DNA of 64,000 nt from the NCBI GenBank assembly GCA_963969395.1, contig OZ017795.1:30113063-30177062 (forward strand). Reading direction: 5' to 3'. Numbering within the stretch: the first letter of the stretch is position 1; the number at the start of each line of letters is the position of its first letter. Below the pieces are notes generated by a model that saw only the letters and a program-made list of their open reading frames with translations, did no database searches and was not told the DNA's origin. Origin of the DNA: Pseudoscleropodium purum (lineage: Eukaryota > Streptophyta > Bryopsida > Hypnales > Brachytheciaceae). Shown here piece by piece: positions 11,457-26,400 of this stretch. Position numbers and translations under genes: made by a program.

Positions 11457-14400
11457 ATAGTGCTGTTGTTCATGTTGCTGCCGAATGCGAGATCGGAAAT
11501 ATGCTCGCTTGTTATCGAAGTCGATTAATCGGGGAGTTCTCAATAGGAGACAAAGTGACTTTTCAAGCAAACCAGGATTTTGCCGCACAAAAGCATTCAA
11601 CAAGCGCCGGTGCTTGTCAGCAAACCTTATGAAAGTCATGGTTTTCTCACTCTCCGATTTCAAGGCTTTTTGAGGGTGCCGAGGCGACCGGGGGGACAGT
11701 GGAGAGAAATTTAGGTCTGTCGAATGAGAAGCTTCCGCTTCCTTGATTTCACTTGCTGTCGCACTGTGCGGTTCATTCTGTCCAGACTGTGAGGCGCCAG
11801 TCTTAAATTTCTCACACAACACAAAGAATGCCTCCACGAATGGCAACAGCTTCTGGGTCCCTGGTGGAAGGGGAGGCGCGACGCTGCCAGGGCCTGGCCC
11901 AACCACAGCTGCAGGCAAAGAAGTACTGCTAGAGGGAGCACCGAGGGCCGAGGAATTGCCAAGTCGACCTTCTATCTTCCCAACACAAACACTTAATCCC
12001 TGCCAAAGCATTTCCAACCCTCCGTTCAAATCCCTCACCAACAACACATCTTCCCGCTCTTTTTCTTCCCCTCCTGGATCCTGTTCAGATGCGCTCCCAA
12101 TACCCGAGGTAAGGGCACTAAGAGCTTGAAGGACCCTTAAAAGAGCGGCCCCAGCCATAGAAGTTGTGCTCACAGCAACAGTATCTGCATCACCTAATCG
12201 ATCAAGCTCATCCACAGCAGGACCACTGAGATGCCTAGCAGCCACGGCAAGTTCAGCAACAAATAATCGCCGATGGGTTGGAGCTGCAGTAGCGAGTTTC
12301 TTTAAAACCTCTGCAACACGCTGGTAGGCTGTATCTGATAGTCTGCACAAGACGAAACATCGGGTCGTTGAGACAGCTCATTACGCAACTTGTCTATAGA
12401 AGTGGAAAAACAAAGCTAAGAAACTTGATTCAGCTAAGTGTAAAGCAGAAAATGAGAAAAAGCGTTTGAACAATAGCACTCACCCTTCCTGTGCAAGAAG
12501 CTTGCACAAATTCCGAAGCTCTGGTTCAGGCAGGTTGGCAAGGATTGCAGATGCATTAAATTTATGACCTGAACCAGAGGTAGAATGCCCCAGTTCCTCC
12601 TCGGAAGGATCAGTGGCATCACCCGAGGCATCAGGTCTTGAAGCTTCGGAATGTACGTAAGGCTGCGGAGAATCAACCATACTCGTAACTGTCTCGGCCT
12701 CTACACCCGACGGTGCAGGTGGAGTGACAGCAGTTGGAGCGGTTTCCACAGCAGCCGCATCAGTGCTTGCAGGTTGAGAACGAACTTCATTAGCTTTCAC
12801 CTTGGACTTCAAATCTGCCTTCGCTCCAGCACTGCTTGTAACAACTTCAAGCAACCCCATAACCTGCAGTAGAAATTTAGAGGAAAGTCGATTTTTTGGA
12901 GATAAAAGGTTCCTAAAAGACATTAAAATGTGGCGATTCAGACAAATGTAATTCCCAACCATACCTGTTCCAAGTGTGCACTGCTTCGAGAGTAGAGTGG
13001 CTGATTCAGCAGCTTCAAAAGTAATATGAGAGGGCTTTCTCCCTTCACATTACGCTTCTCATCTACAGGAATTTCAACAATCTTGGCTTTCCCTTTTTCT
13101 TTGATTTTCTGAGGAGAAACCTCTACGGAAGCTGAGGCGGACTGTGCTAATGGCTCCAAATACAAGAGCAGGTTTGCAACAGAGGAATGGTTGCGAGCAA
13201 GGTAAGTCAAGATCTCCAGCACCCGCCGTGACACCAACGGTGGAATTCCTGGAACAATCCCGTCAAACACAAACTTAATAAGTCTTCAGTCTAAACTTTA
13301 AAGTTAAACCAATGCACAAACTTAATAAAAATAACGATGTAATACCTTCACCAAGAAGAAAGTAACAAAACAAGAGATGAGGTTCGCTGGAATAAACATT
13401 GAATCAATGCCTCTAATCAGAAAATCATCATGAACAATAATATTGATCCTTGCAACGTGGAAGAAGCGGACAGTACCATCTGACATCTGAGATCGTGCAT
13501 AGACGACATTCCACTGACAACCGTATAAGCGCTGAGATTGGGCACCATCAGCAGATATACCCCCTGTTAAAATTCCCTCTGCTTCTGGGCGTAACATGTC
13601 CAGCAAAAGCTGCAGCAGCGTCAGGCGCGTCACACTATGTGCACACAAATTTAGAAGCAGTCGCTGAAGAAGGCCCTTCCCTAAAGGCTGCAACACAAAC
13701 ACACAACGAGTCAAAATTAACGAATAAGGGATCACGAAAGAAGCTCGTACTGAACTTCAATGTACAGAGATTCCTCGTGCTGGTACATACGTTTGAAGAA
13801 CTCAAGAAAATCACACAGAACAGCCCGTGAACAAATACCTGTGCCAATCTTAGGAGACGCAGCAACGCTTTCAGTGCAGCTGTGTCCACAAGAGGCTTGC
13901 CTTCAGCTTCTTTCATTTTTGAGTTGCTACTGAGAGCAACTGGTCTCCGACCTACTACAAGTCCAGCCCCTGATCCCAAACCTCGATCCATAGTTCCGGT
14001 CCCTGCTCCCGCTCCCGCTCCAACTCCTAACGTATTGCGTCTGTGTGTAATGCGATGTGTAGCACCCCCAAAAAGACCTCTTGCCTGATACTGATTCATG
14101 GCCCTTTCGCGTAGAAGTTGAGCTTCAGCTAAAAGAGCTGGAGGCAAGGCAGCTAGTACAGCCTCTGACGAGGTCAACAATACCTGATACGCATGCAAAG
14201 TCAATCCCTTGTCACAGAAGAACGTTCAACACATATATGTGCCAGTAGAAACATAAACCGATAAACTGTAAAGATTCACTCCAGAAAAGCATGATCATAT
14301 CTAAAGTGCAAGCAAGCGAACCCAGAATCTATGAGAACGAAAATAAAAATTTCATTACAGATAGTGCCAAAGTCGGACAGAAACAAAAATGCAGAGCTCC

Positions 14401-17400
14401 GTGACAGTCATTAAACGAGAATCTGACCTCTTCACGAAGTTCAGCGGGGAAGGTGGCAATGATTGATGCACTGTCCATTTCCACAGGTTGTCCCTCTATT
14501 GTCTGAGCTATCACTTGACGCTGAGCACGCTGTTGTGCTAAAACCTCCGCTTGGATGTCAGGAGGCAACGCAGCAAGGAACTCAGGGTCAATTTCCTCTG
14601 GTGGAGCAGGAGGTGCAGGGTTTGGTGGTCTTACAGCTCGTGTTTGCTGAGAGGCAAGGACCTCTGCACGAAGGTCAGCAGGTAAAGCCTCGAGGAAAGT
14701 AGGATCAATGGAACTCATATTCGCGTCAGGTCTCTCAGCAGGATCTCTTGAGCCCTGAGCTGCATCACTTGCTGCAGTTGGTGCTACCTCTTGCTCCCCA
14801 CTACGATTAGATGGCCTTTCGTCAGCACTTCCTCCGCCTTCTTGATGGCTTCCAGCTGTGCCTGTACCTTCCATATCTTCATCGATGTCACCTCCCTGTT
14901 CTGATCTTCTAGAACTACTAGTTACCCTCTCAGCTCCACTCGAAGGCTGTAACTCACCTGCAACCAACCTCTCTGGCCCAGGATGACGATCTCCTTCGTC
15001 ATGACCATCTGCGCTGCCTATCTCAACCTCCAAACTTCGGAGGCTCTCACCAACAGTTGCCCCACTTCCTCCACTGTCTTGGCTGTTTGCCTCAGTGTCT
15101 CGAGCCACAGGCTCACTCCTTTCATCTTGCATTTGAACATCAACGTCAGCAGAGCTTTGGTTCACTGTCGCGCTTCCACTGTCCAGTCTGCCGGTCACAT
15201 CACGCCCTGTGCTACCAGCACCACCCTCACTGGGTGGGTCGGCTGCTACTTCACCAGGCTGCTCACCCATAGTATTTTGAGCTATTGGGGTAGGGAATTG
15301 TGGTTCATCTCCTTCAACGATATTACGCGCAGCAACAGGAACTCTTGCTTCAGCAGATTCTGCAGCCACAGCGGGAGATTGGACTGCCACTGGTTCAGCA
15401 CTGGGAACAAGCAGACGAAGCTGTTCAATAAATTGCTCTTCAATAGCTTGTGCTACAGCTGCCGCTTGTGCGCCTGCTTGCGGTTGACCATCGTCTGTCC
15501 AACTACTCAAACGGCTCTCAGTCCTACCGCCCCGCCTACCCATCAGGTACACTGGGTCCATTGTGAAGTCTAAAAGGGGTGGTGCACCTCCGAGCCCCCT
15601 CTCTCCAAAAAGACCTTCTGCAGTATGCTCAGCGATCATAGGCGCGTCATACATGTAAAAGTGAGTTACATCTAAGGCTCCCCCACCAATGCCCCCAAGC
15701 ATAGCCTCTGCGTCCCGAACGATACTGCTGGTGCTGTTCCACAGCGAGTTGCTTGCAATTGCTGTAGTGACGCCACCCCCTGGGTTTGCAGACGGTCTGG
15801 TAAGTAATGGGTGATGGAATGCACCACCACGCTCACCACCCGGTCGGTCAGGGAACGGTCTGTAGGTTGCTGTCCGCCGACGGTCGCCGCCTCCAGGTCT
15901 TCGAAAAGATCCAAAAACATCATCCATGTTCATTCCCTGAAAAGGGTCTCCTGGGAAATCAACTAAATTACTGGCACCCGTATGACCCAAGACCTGAATG
16001 GAAAATACAATGCTTAGCGTCGATTATGTCTAGGTCAGGGTTCACAATTATGCAGCATTACCGACTCTCTAACCAGACTGATTTATCCTATTAGTGCTTG
16101 AGCACTTATTAAACAGATTCACACTATTTTCAGTTGGTGCATGCCGAAATAGTACTGCATTGTGCAAATTTCCACCCAAAAAATATTTTCGCAGTGACGC
16201 AAATTTTGGGTCATCATTAATAGAATAAATCGGTGCAATACTACTACTAAATGATTCAAGCTTAATTAACTATATTCATCTATTCTTTAGTGCCTCAAGA
16301 CATCTCGTGAGAAATCAGCGCCAAAAAGTCAGAAGCAGTCTTCTAAACAATCTAAGGGACAACTAGAAGATTTAACATCCTGAACTATGGTTAATAGAAG
16401 AAAAATACCGATTACGTCGCCAGATAATGCCAGATAAAAACATATTGGACACAACATTCCATATACATTGACCCAAGGAAATCCTGCTGATAGTTACCTG
16501 AACATGGCTAAGACCAGTTAGGCCATCACGCCACCGGACTTCAATCACCCGGTCTTCACGCCAATCATCATCCTCATCTTCATCCTCCTCCTGAACCATG
16601 TCTTCATACTCATCACCCAAACCATTGTCTTCGTGATCCTCAACATCAGTGTCAGGTGGTGAAAGGTGCGGTACCCCTGCATCCATGAACATATCTTTGT
16701 AAATTCAGGACGAACCCAAATTTACAAGTGGTATTAACAAGCTGCCTGCAGAAGTCTGTCAGACCAAACTTCAAAAGGTAGGATGATAAGCAGATTAAAC
16801 AAATACAACACAAATTATCGGATATTTCATGTCAACCACCGCGCATAATAAGGCACACATGATGCCTGTTACCCAGTCTAATGAAATTTCATTCCAATAT
16901 TTTAGACCAGTTCAAGAAACTCATATAGCATAACGGCAAACCACCCTTGTGACAACAATCAGAAATATTATTTCACGAAGCTCTTAAAGACATGGCAGTA
17001 CAAGCTAGAATATACCCTAGTGTCTTAAGACATACACAACGATACACGTTGCCGTAGTAACTGAGCTAACAGTTCAAGCTAAAACTACGGGAAACGCAAT
17101 GAAATAAACATAAATGATTAATACCTTCATCACCATTCATGTCGTCTTCGTCTTCGTCTTCTTCCTCTTCTTCCCCATCATCCTCCCCCTCGTCATTGTC
17201 CATGTCTTCCTCATCCTCATCCTCTTCATCCACAATCTCGTCATCTGGTCCATGCTCCATCCTGTAATGCATGACAGCAGCATCTTCAAGTTCGGCAGCA
17301 TCCTCGGCTGCCTCGCGCATGAACTCTTCCTCAGCTTCTGCTTCAAGGCAAGCCTACACAAATACAATTCTCTGGTTAACAGCGAGCAGCACACAGCATG

Positions 17401-20400
17401 TCGATATTGAAATAACCATAGTCACTGGCAATATTACTCAAGATAATGAACATGAAATATCAAGTGATTAGGGACTCTTTACAGACAGGACAAAGCACAT
17501 TCATGATTAATATTCACAATTACGCCCAGAATAAAACACACAATACGTCAGAACTCAGCACATGATAAATCCAGATAAAACCGTTGACTGGGCACAACAA
17601 CCAACATAACATGTACCTCTTCTGCAGGATCTCTCTCAAATCCGTCGTCATGCTCCATCTGCTCCTCGCGTACAATTTCTGTACTGTCAGGAAGCGAAGG
17701 TCCTACTTCTGGAACTGACGTATCCTGAGGCACGGAGTCTCGCATGGTTTCGTCCCTAGCCTGAGGCTGAGCACCATCATCTGCTCTAGTTTCAGTTTCA
17801 GCAAGAACGGTTTCAAGTGTCGGCTGTTCAGTACTCTCTTCAGTAGCTTTTTTGGGAGCAGCCCCATCAGATCCATAAGCACGTTCTGTCATGCTGGCTG
17901 CTCTTGTAAGAGCTTCAAGAGCTTTCAATATAGAGTTCACAAGCTTAGGCGCATCGGGATGATCCAAATCGATTACCTGCATCCAAAACCGATTAAACAG
18001 TTAACTTGGGAGGTAAGTCACAGAGTTAACTTATGAGGCAAATTTTCGATAGAAAGTCTCCTGGGAGATCTGGGTCTGGTAATTAGGCAGCATGAGCGTT
18101 TGTTCAGTACTGTCTAACAGTATAGAAAAACACAAACTTAAGTGTAAAAAATGTGATATAAGACATAAAAGTCACCAAGAGGTATGAATATACAAATTGT
18201 AAATAAAGTGTAGTGCCATGGGAGTCGGATGAAGAGAACTACCTGAAGAGTACGAGTAAGTGCTTGGACCATGCCCGCATCCATCATGGACTTTGCCATG
18301 TCCTGTGAAAATCCAGGAGCCTGAGCACCTCCGGCAGGGGAATGAGAAGAAAGGACAGAATTCACAAGATCCACAAATGCCCGCACTTTTCTGCTTGGGG
18401 ACTGTAAACCTTTTAAACCCTCAGAATCAAGTCCTGATGACGTCGGCGAGGCAATTGTAAGAGCACGTGCAATCTCCACCACAACCCTTCTCCTGCCTTC
18501 TCCTGATCTCACACAAACTGCCATCACAAAATAGGCAGCCTTGTCTGATAACTTTTCTCTCCATTCTTCCTCATTCACCTTATCGTTGGCCTTCTCACCA
18601 GGATAAGGAAGCAGCCTGTGGAGAATGTGGTACAGAAGACCTCCATGACCAACAACCTCTACACCACCCTGTGATGGACCTCTTCCTTGACTGCTCTCTA
18701 AGTCCCTTCGAAGGACCACACTCACAGCCGAGGAGTACATTAGAATGATATCAGTGATAAGCCTAAGAATGAATGTTACTTTGGCCAAAGCTGCGGAACT
18801 TTCTGACATATCTGAATCGCCTTCTGATTTTGATCTTCCAAGGTCCTCAACCTTACCCTTTCCTTTATCCTTCACTTCTGTATCATCTACATCCATGGCA
18901 GTGCTGTTATCCTTTAATGACAAATCTTCCTCCTTATCATGGACAGGGTCGGCAGTAGCGGAAGGATAGTGAAGAATAACGTCTAACAACTGGTCAATGA
19001 CCAGTGAAAAGCTGTGGGGCACGACCTTCTTGTGATGATGGCCCCTAGCAACCTTCCCAGATTCGTGAACTTTTGTGTTCATATCTAGATCAACATTTCT
19101 TGACTTCTCAGGAATTTTTTCCTGTCCTTTTTCCTTCTCCTTTTCTTTCTCCTTATCTTTGTCTTTGTCCTTCTCCTTCTCCTTGGCCAGGACAATTGTG
19201 GGGCGACCGCCAACTGTCTCGAGTTGGCAAACAACAGAAGCAGCTTGCATGAATATGGCAGGATCACGAGACACGACTGGGGCCATTGCAGTTAAGAACA
19301 TCCGTGGGGAAACCCGACCATTGTGCCGCGACAGAGTGGTAATAAGGGTATGTCGAATTTCTGTTTCCATTGCTTGCTGCAATGTTTGTGGATCCTCAAG
19401 GAGGTGACGGATAATAGCGGCAGCTACCGTATCGAATCCAGGAAATAAGCAGCTCCGTGGAAGTCTCAAAAGGGCAGCCAAGCCACCTGAAATACACAAT
19501 CATTTTGCGATCAAATCCTTGTGCGGAAAGATTGTTAAGAAAATATTCCTGAATAACGCAAAAACCGCACAAGAAACTGATGGCAACGTCAAACATAGAC
19601 AAGCTATAACATGTGAGTGCAAATTTCTAGATGCTCAATTGAACTGTCTATGAATTACTCACCTGAATCGAAGAAAGCAGAGGCAATAGGGTATGACTTT
19701 GTCAGCCGGGCACATAGCTGCAGCACAGCCTGAACTGTAGCAGATGGCAATTGCATCTGAAGAAAACCGGCAGCCACCGACATAGCCCTTCTCTGCTCGT
19801 CCTCCGACATATACCCAGATGGTTTCCCGAGTACTGAAACGAACGGGCTCGCTGCAGTTTCCTTCTGTATATTAAAAGCCTCGGAGAGTTGCTCCACTGC
19901 TGCAGGCGTACCAGAACTAACGCCCATACTGTTGCTGGCGGTAGCAGCAGTCGCTGACCCACTGGGTTGATCAGAAGTAATCTTTAGTTTACAGACCAAC
20001 ATGTGGTCCAAAACTAGCAAAAGAGCGGTAAGCCACTTAGGGATCTCGTTCTTCAGAGAAGTTTTCACTGGTCTGAATTGTTCGAGAACGTCTAATGCAA
20101 TGCTCACTGCTCCATTCTCTGCTGCAATCTCTCGGGCCGTGCTGTCTTCACTCAAAACTAAAGCAAGGGTGTGTGAAATGGTTGATAGCGGACATGTGTC
20201 GGTCATTGATCCGTCTACTTTGCAACTTTTCAGCTGTCGAACCAAATAAGATATGACTTGAGTGCGGTCCTGACCCTTGTTACGGTTGCACATAGTAACC
20301 AGCAGATCTGTAAGAGGGAAGGCAACAGCTTCTGTGTTCTGGAGAAGATTCATGCATGTCAAGAGCATATCCTCAACTGGAGGAACTTGACTGACTTCGT

Positions 20401-23400
20401 GATCGACAGCAGATTCCTTATCCTGGTTGTCTGGTGCTGATTCTTCTTTGGATGGACCGTCACTGCCCAATGACAGTGCTAATGCTCGAGCCAACTCATC
20501 GTCCTCCTGCAGATATGTATCCAAACAAGGAATCAACTATCACGGACAATCTGAAGAACGGAAAATAGTTGCGCAGAATGAAAATTAAGAAGAAAAGCAG
20601 CCATTGGAGGTCATTCAACCCAGATTCGAAGGCCGAAAGATTGAAATCAGCCCATACCTGTGCTGCCTCCTCGGGATGGCTGAATAGCCACTCCACTGCC
20701 ATTTCTGCATTGTTGTCACCAACACGACGAAGTGCTTCTTCCGCTCTGGAGCGTGAGAACCCCATTTCGACAATCATTGAGATAGAAGATTCATCAGGAG
20801 GGGGTCCTGCCATGCGAGCTCCTGCACCAGCAGCACCTCCTGCACGACTTGTCTTTGCATCCCCAACACCCGAGTAGACATTAGTGATGATAGAAGCTAT
20901 CGATGTGATAAAAGTTGCACTACACTGTGCAAATTGGGGATGATTCCACACAGGTAAAACAACTTCCAGAACTTGAGCCTGCAGGCTCCGGACAAAGGCC
21001 TCAGGATCCTTGGCCAAGGTTTCTGATACACCAGTCACAGGTTGTATCAATATCTGTGCCATTGGGGCGGGAGTCAGCAGCAGCGAGGAAGTAACAAGGT
21101 GCTCCATCAAGCGGGCATAGTTACGCAAAGTATCTAAAAGCCAGGAGTTGGCCACTGCTTTCTCTTCAGATTTTTCAGCCTTTGATTTCCCATTCTCAGT
21201 TTCCATTGGAGAACCTCCAGAACTTTGCGGCAAAGTCCATAGCAGTTGGCTAGTTGCAGCGAATGTTTTCAAGAGCTCCTTGATTGCTCCATGACCATAA
21301 AGGTTATTCAATAAGACAGTGTTGCAAGTTCTTCGTCTACTATCAAAGACTACAGCTAATATATCTTCCACTACCTTCCCCAAGTATCGGCATTTGACAG
21401 AGACAGTGAGCTCTCCTTGTGAAGCCTCCCCGTGCCCACTGAAGCTGAGATTGTCACGAAGAAGTTTTGCTAGACTCCCAGCAACCGCTTTAGCAGCACC
21501 AGTCAAAGGAACAGTATCATCCCTCCTACGCGATGGCATCAACATGGCCTTCCCCAACGCCACGTATAGTCCCCTAGCCGCTGCCGTTAGCCTAGTCATC
21601 ATGTCATAATTCATCGACTCGGGAGATTTTCGTTTGGCTACCTCCGTGGCAGGAGGGGACTCCGAAAGGCCTGCAACGCCCTCTGTATCAACCTGGGTAG
21701 CATCTGCTTGGCGAGCCAATCGACCCAAACGAGCAATCTGAGTTAGAGCTTCGGCATTAGCCGCGTGATCTCTTCGGCTTCTTCGATGGGGCCCATCACT
21801 TGCGTGCAGCACAGGTAAGAATTCGGGCTCCACGCCCCAGTGAGAAGAAGGTCCATTCCGAATATGTACAGGATTCACATACCTAACCACTGGATAAGGA
21901 TCCGCTACATCCTCCCCTTCTCTCGTCGCTGTTCCCACACCGACACTTACAGGAGTGCCGCTACCGCCTTCTGCTTCCTTCTTTGACTCAACCTTTGCAT
22001 CATCAATCTGCGCTATTTGCCACAGGACCTCCCTATGAACTATGCCAACATTACTGAGGGCTTCCGCAGCTCCAGCGCTCAACTCGGTCATCATGGCGTT
22101 CGAGCTTCGCACTAAGACTGACGACAGAGACAAATAACATTCTGCAGCCGAGAGAGAACGAACAACCTTGTTCCTTTCTGCAGTGTCCAAATCCGAAAGT
22201 TTTGTTCCTGATAGAAGCTTTAGCTGATCCAGCGTTGCCTGCATCATGATGTTGTGTATTAATACAGTGCAGCACTCTCGAATCCATATTGAGATAAATC
22301 AAGAGATTTCTAAACGACCTGTCCATACTTCATTTGATCTGAAACGAGATAAGAGCATGCATAAAGAGGGAGATATGAAAAGAAAGGACCACGAAATCTG
22401 CAAAGATTACCTGCAAATGCTCTTTCAGGGCACCACAAACAGATCGAGTCAGTGCAGCCGCATGTTGAGGGGAGAATGCACGAAAAGTAACAGACATGTT
22501 ATGTGCCGTGGAAGAGCCTCCAAAGGAAACAGGTAGATGCGGAAGAGTGTAAAGCTGTAGTAGAGCCTCGATTCCCTTCTTTTCTATAAAAACACGACTA
22601 GTATCTGCATTTTGAAGTACTGTTTCCAGGAGTCGTACTGCATTGTTTATACAATCAGGTAAGAAAGTTTCCAAGTTACTGTCACCTCCAGGATCTTGTG
22701 GCTGCTGAAGAGACGCTGATGCTCTGGGTAGATTGTCCGGCGTTGCACTGGACCTCTCCTCAACATCTGTATCCATCGGCACAGGTGCATCCACACTACT
22801 GGAATCAAGGGCATCTACAGGTACTGCTGGTTCTACTGGCGCACCACCAATAGCTGCAATGGTCTTCAAAATTTCGATGCACATGTCTATACCTGGACCT
22901 CTCAGCGAAGGTGCATGTCGAAGCAACTCATCGAGACCTGAAGCGAGAGATCCAGGCGTGTCATTTGCAAGAGCTCGAACGTATACTTTTGATGTAAAAA
23001 TCTTAACGAAACAACCAAGAGCATTCCGATCTCGAACAGCCTGTAAACCTGAGATATTCAGGCACAGGGCATCCAAGCTATTTGGTATGCATCCAACTGC
23101 CTCAGAAGATGGCAGCACACCGACCGTTATAGCATCTAAGAAGGCTGATGGTAGCCCAGCAGCATCCAATGTAGCAAAACAAGTTGGATCTTTATGGATA
23201 AGATCACTCATAACTGATGCTGCCAGCGAGAAAACACCTCCCCCAAATTCCTTAGCATGCCTGAAACCAATTAACCATGATAACACATGATTTAAAACAT
23301 GCAACAATAAAAAATAGGTAGCATACAAGAAGCGTAGGATAACTAATAAAAGACGTAGACATCAAAACCGCGTAGCTTGCCGCAAAAAAGAGACCCTCAC

Positions 23401-26400
23401 CTAAAAATGGTACAAAGGCAGTATGGCAAATCGCTCTCTTCTGAAATATGGAGCCTCGTAGAGTTTCCAGGAGCGTATGTGCCGAGGGCAATAGCACGCA
23501 ATAAAGCCTTCAGCAATAATCTTTGATGATAAGGTATAAGAGTCTCTGCCTGCCCGGTCACTTGAGAAGATTGAGAATCCACGTCCTCATAGCCCAATTG
23601 ATAAAGCGGAGGTGTATAAACCATTGCAGCCTTGCCCTTAGAACTCGGCTTCGGTTCTTCTCTTTCAAACTTCACTCCCTCAGCAACACGAGTGACTTCT
23701 ACTTTCAATCTCGTAACAGTATCACCTAGCCCACCCAAATCACGGAACAGAGTGCCAGCCGGGTTGCTGTAATCCATAAAAGCCTCCAATATATGTACAG
23801 CTGCACTAACCAAATGTGTATGTTGCGGATCCATATCCTTCAGGAGAGGGAGAAGTGTGGGAATCAATCCAGCCTCTCTTAGAGCAGCGCATCCAGATGA
23901 TGAAGAGACCAGAACAGTCACTAAAGAAAGAAGTCCTTCCACAAATGCCACAGAGCATCCTGATGATCCTTCGGTGATCGACCCAATAGCTTTCTGCATA
24001 AGACTCGGTAGAATGCCACGGTGACCACCAGCACTAATAACATTCAACACATTTGATTGTCTAGGCCTGTCCTGTGATTGGGCCGCTAGCGCAAGAATCG
24101 CCAATAGCCGGATCTCCTCTTGAACGGTATCTTCATATCGCAACACCGTCACTAATTCATCCACAAATTCTGGCTCATTTATGAAAAAGGCCGTCAAGTC
24201 TTCATGATCAGGATTTGACTGAAGAAGAACTGTGAATGCAAGCAGCCTTATGCGTATGTGCTGCCTCCTCGTTTCAAGGTTAGCAAACGCCCGAGCGAAA
24301 CGAATGCGAGTAAGCAGAGAGAATCTTAGGTTGGAAGGTACTTGATGTTGGTCAACTAACTGTTTAAGTAACTGCAGATCCCCCTCCTGTCGAAGATGAA
24401 CGTCAGGAATGTGTATCACCCTGAGCCCAGAGGTGTTGGTCTCCCCATGAAGGGAAGAAGAATCGCTTTCTGCATAAAACTCAAAATGAAGGGTAGCCCC
24501 TAGTTTACACGCATTAGCATCACAACCATTATCCTGGGCACACGCCAATAAACCTAGGCCTTCTTCCTTGCCACCCCAACCCTGTGACAAAGAGAACAGG
24601 CGAGCATTGAGAGTTGTATCTCCATGCCATCTCATAGCTCGATTTGACTGCACCGGTTTTTTCACGAACGCTGCTAAAGTTTGCAAAGCTGCGATAACTA
24701 TGTCCGGGTCTGTTGAAGCAAACATCAATGATACATGCTGCCACCAGCCCCAATTCCCCTGATACGATTAGTCCCCCAATTATTAGGATGTTCTTGTCAC
24801 AATTAAACATGTAATACCACAAACAAGCAGTCTACTTCACTTCAGTGGCAGAAAGGATCTCTAACCATCAAGGACCAATAAAACTCTGGCATCACACACA
24901 CACACACACACAAATCCAGAAGACTAAAACCTTTCAATATTATAGAGAGAATAGAGTCGCTGCAAGACACTGAATAGTACCTCGTTGCTGCTGTACAGGT
25001 ACTTATTCACGCAATTTTCTAATATAATGCGTGTAACCCTGAGAACTTGCAATACAGCTTCCTTCGGAAATGGACCATCTCCTTCCAAAAATTCACCCTC
25101 CAATTGCAAGTCTTTCCTTGACTTCACATGTTGCTCAAAGAAAACCTCGAAGTGATTGAACAAGTCCACCCAATGGTAAAATTCTCCCTGTACAGTACGC
25201 GAACCAAACGTAAGTAGAACGAAAGCAGAGCAAGGATGTACACATGGAAGTATCCTTACACGTTAGGACAAGAAGAAACGAGCCGCACCTTTTCATATTC
25301 CCAACTGAACCTGCTAAGAGGAACGTCGATGTTATCTAGCGGCGTGCTTACTACGCTGGTGATGAACGCCTTCACTCTCGGCGGCTGCCACAACATGGCA
25401 AAGTAACACAAAGTCAGCAACCAAAAGCCGCTAATTTCACAGTATGCACCTCGGAAACCACGCTGGCTCTGTAACACGCATGCAGAGTCCTTGCCACTCA
25501 CAAATTTGTCAACCTCGTAGGTCTGATTCTAATTAAGGCCGAAACAGACCTGGCTGATGATTACGTGAGGTCCATAATCCGAAATCGTACTGAATAGCAA
25601 AACCCTAAAATTAGGACTTACGTCACCGACGAGTTATACCAACAGTCATCTCAAAACAAGAAAGCTACAAATGTACAAAACGAACACCACTCGCAAATCA
25701 CGCAGGACCATTCCATGACCGACGATACAAACAGAAACGCAACCCTGAAAAGACCCGATCTCCCCCCGTTAAATGTTGCATACTAAATCGGTTGAGTTAC
25801 CCTTGAGTCATCCTCAACGGTGACAAAAACGATTAGAGTGCCTCGGCTAATTGTTAGAAAGTCTGTACCAATTGTCAAGATACTGGTTCACACAATGGCA
25901 CTGAGTTCCCACGACATGTATTGACACACTAAATCAATCCAACAACCCCTCCAAGGCTACAACCCTGCAGGGTAAGCTCACGGGATCACGCCCAGCCTTC
26001 TGAACCGCAGAGCACACTCCAACCTACGAGTACTCACTCTCTCTTCCCAACGAGACGCATCACGTAGTCTCAAACATCGTTTCACAATTTCTAAACCTAA
26101 CACAGCGGTGTCAACCGGCCACATTGAACCGCCAAGACACCACACAGAAAATCCTGATCAAATCAATCCGAACGCTCCGTCTCCAGACAATCAAGCTCCA
26201 GAGCTAACCTGAAAGACCACGAACAGATCCAAAACACACACAAACTCTCTCCTCTCCCAAACATCCTACACGCTCCTCTCACAAAAAAAAAAAAAATAAC
26301 CCATGCAACCTCCCTGTACCCTCACTAAATCGACTAAATCAAACCTCTATCCCCACAGCACGAAACCGAACCAAAAGCACACCCCAGAAAATAACCAAGA

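Noticed and set aside
14983..15573. 196-codon plus-strand open frame
   Set aside because: It is antisense to UPL exon 12, whose biased Glu/Ala/Ser-rich codons leave the opposite strand free of stops.
25256..25501. UPL translation start at an upstream in-frame ATG in the 81-codon frame containing PPRVKAF
   Set aside because: The residues before PPRV do not resemble the family N-terminus, whereas splicing from 26835 to 25384 gives the expected basic N-terminus in phase.
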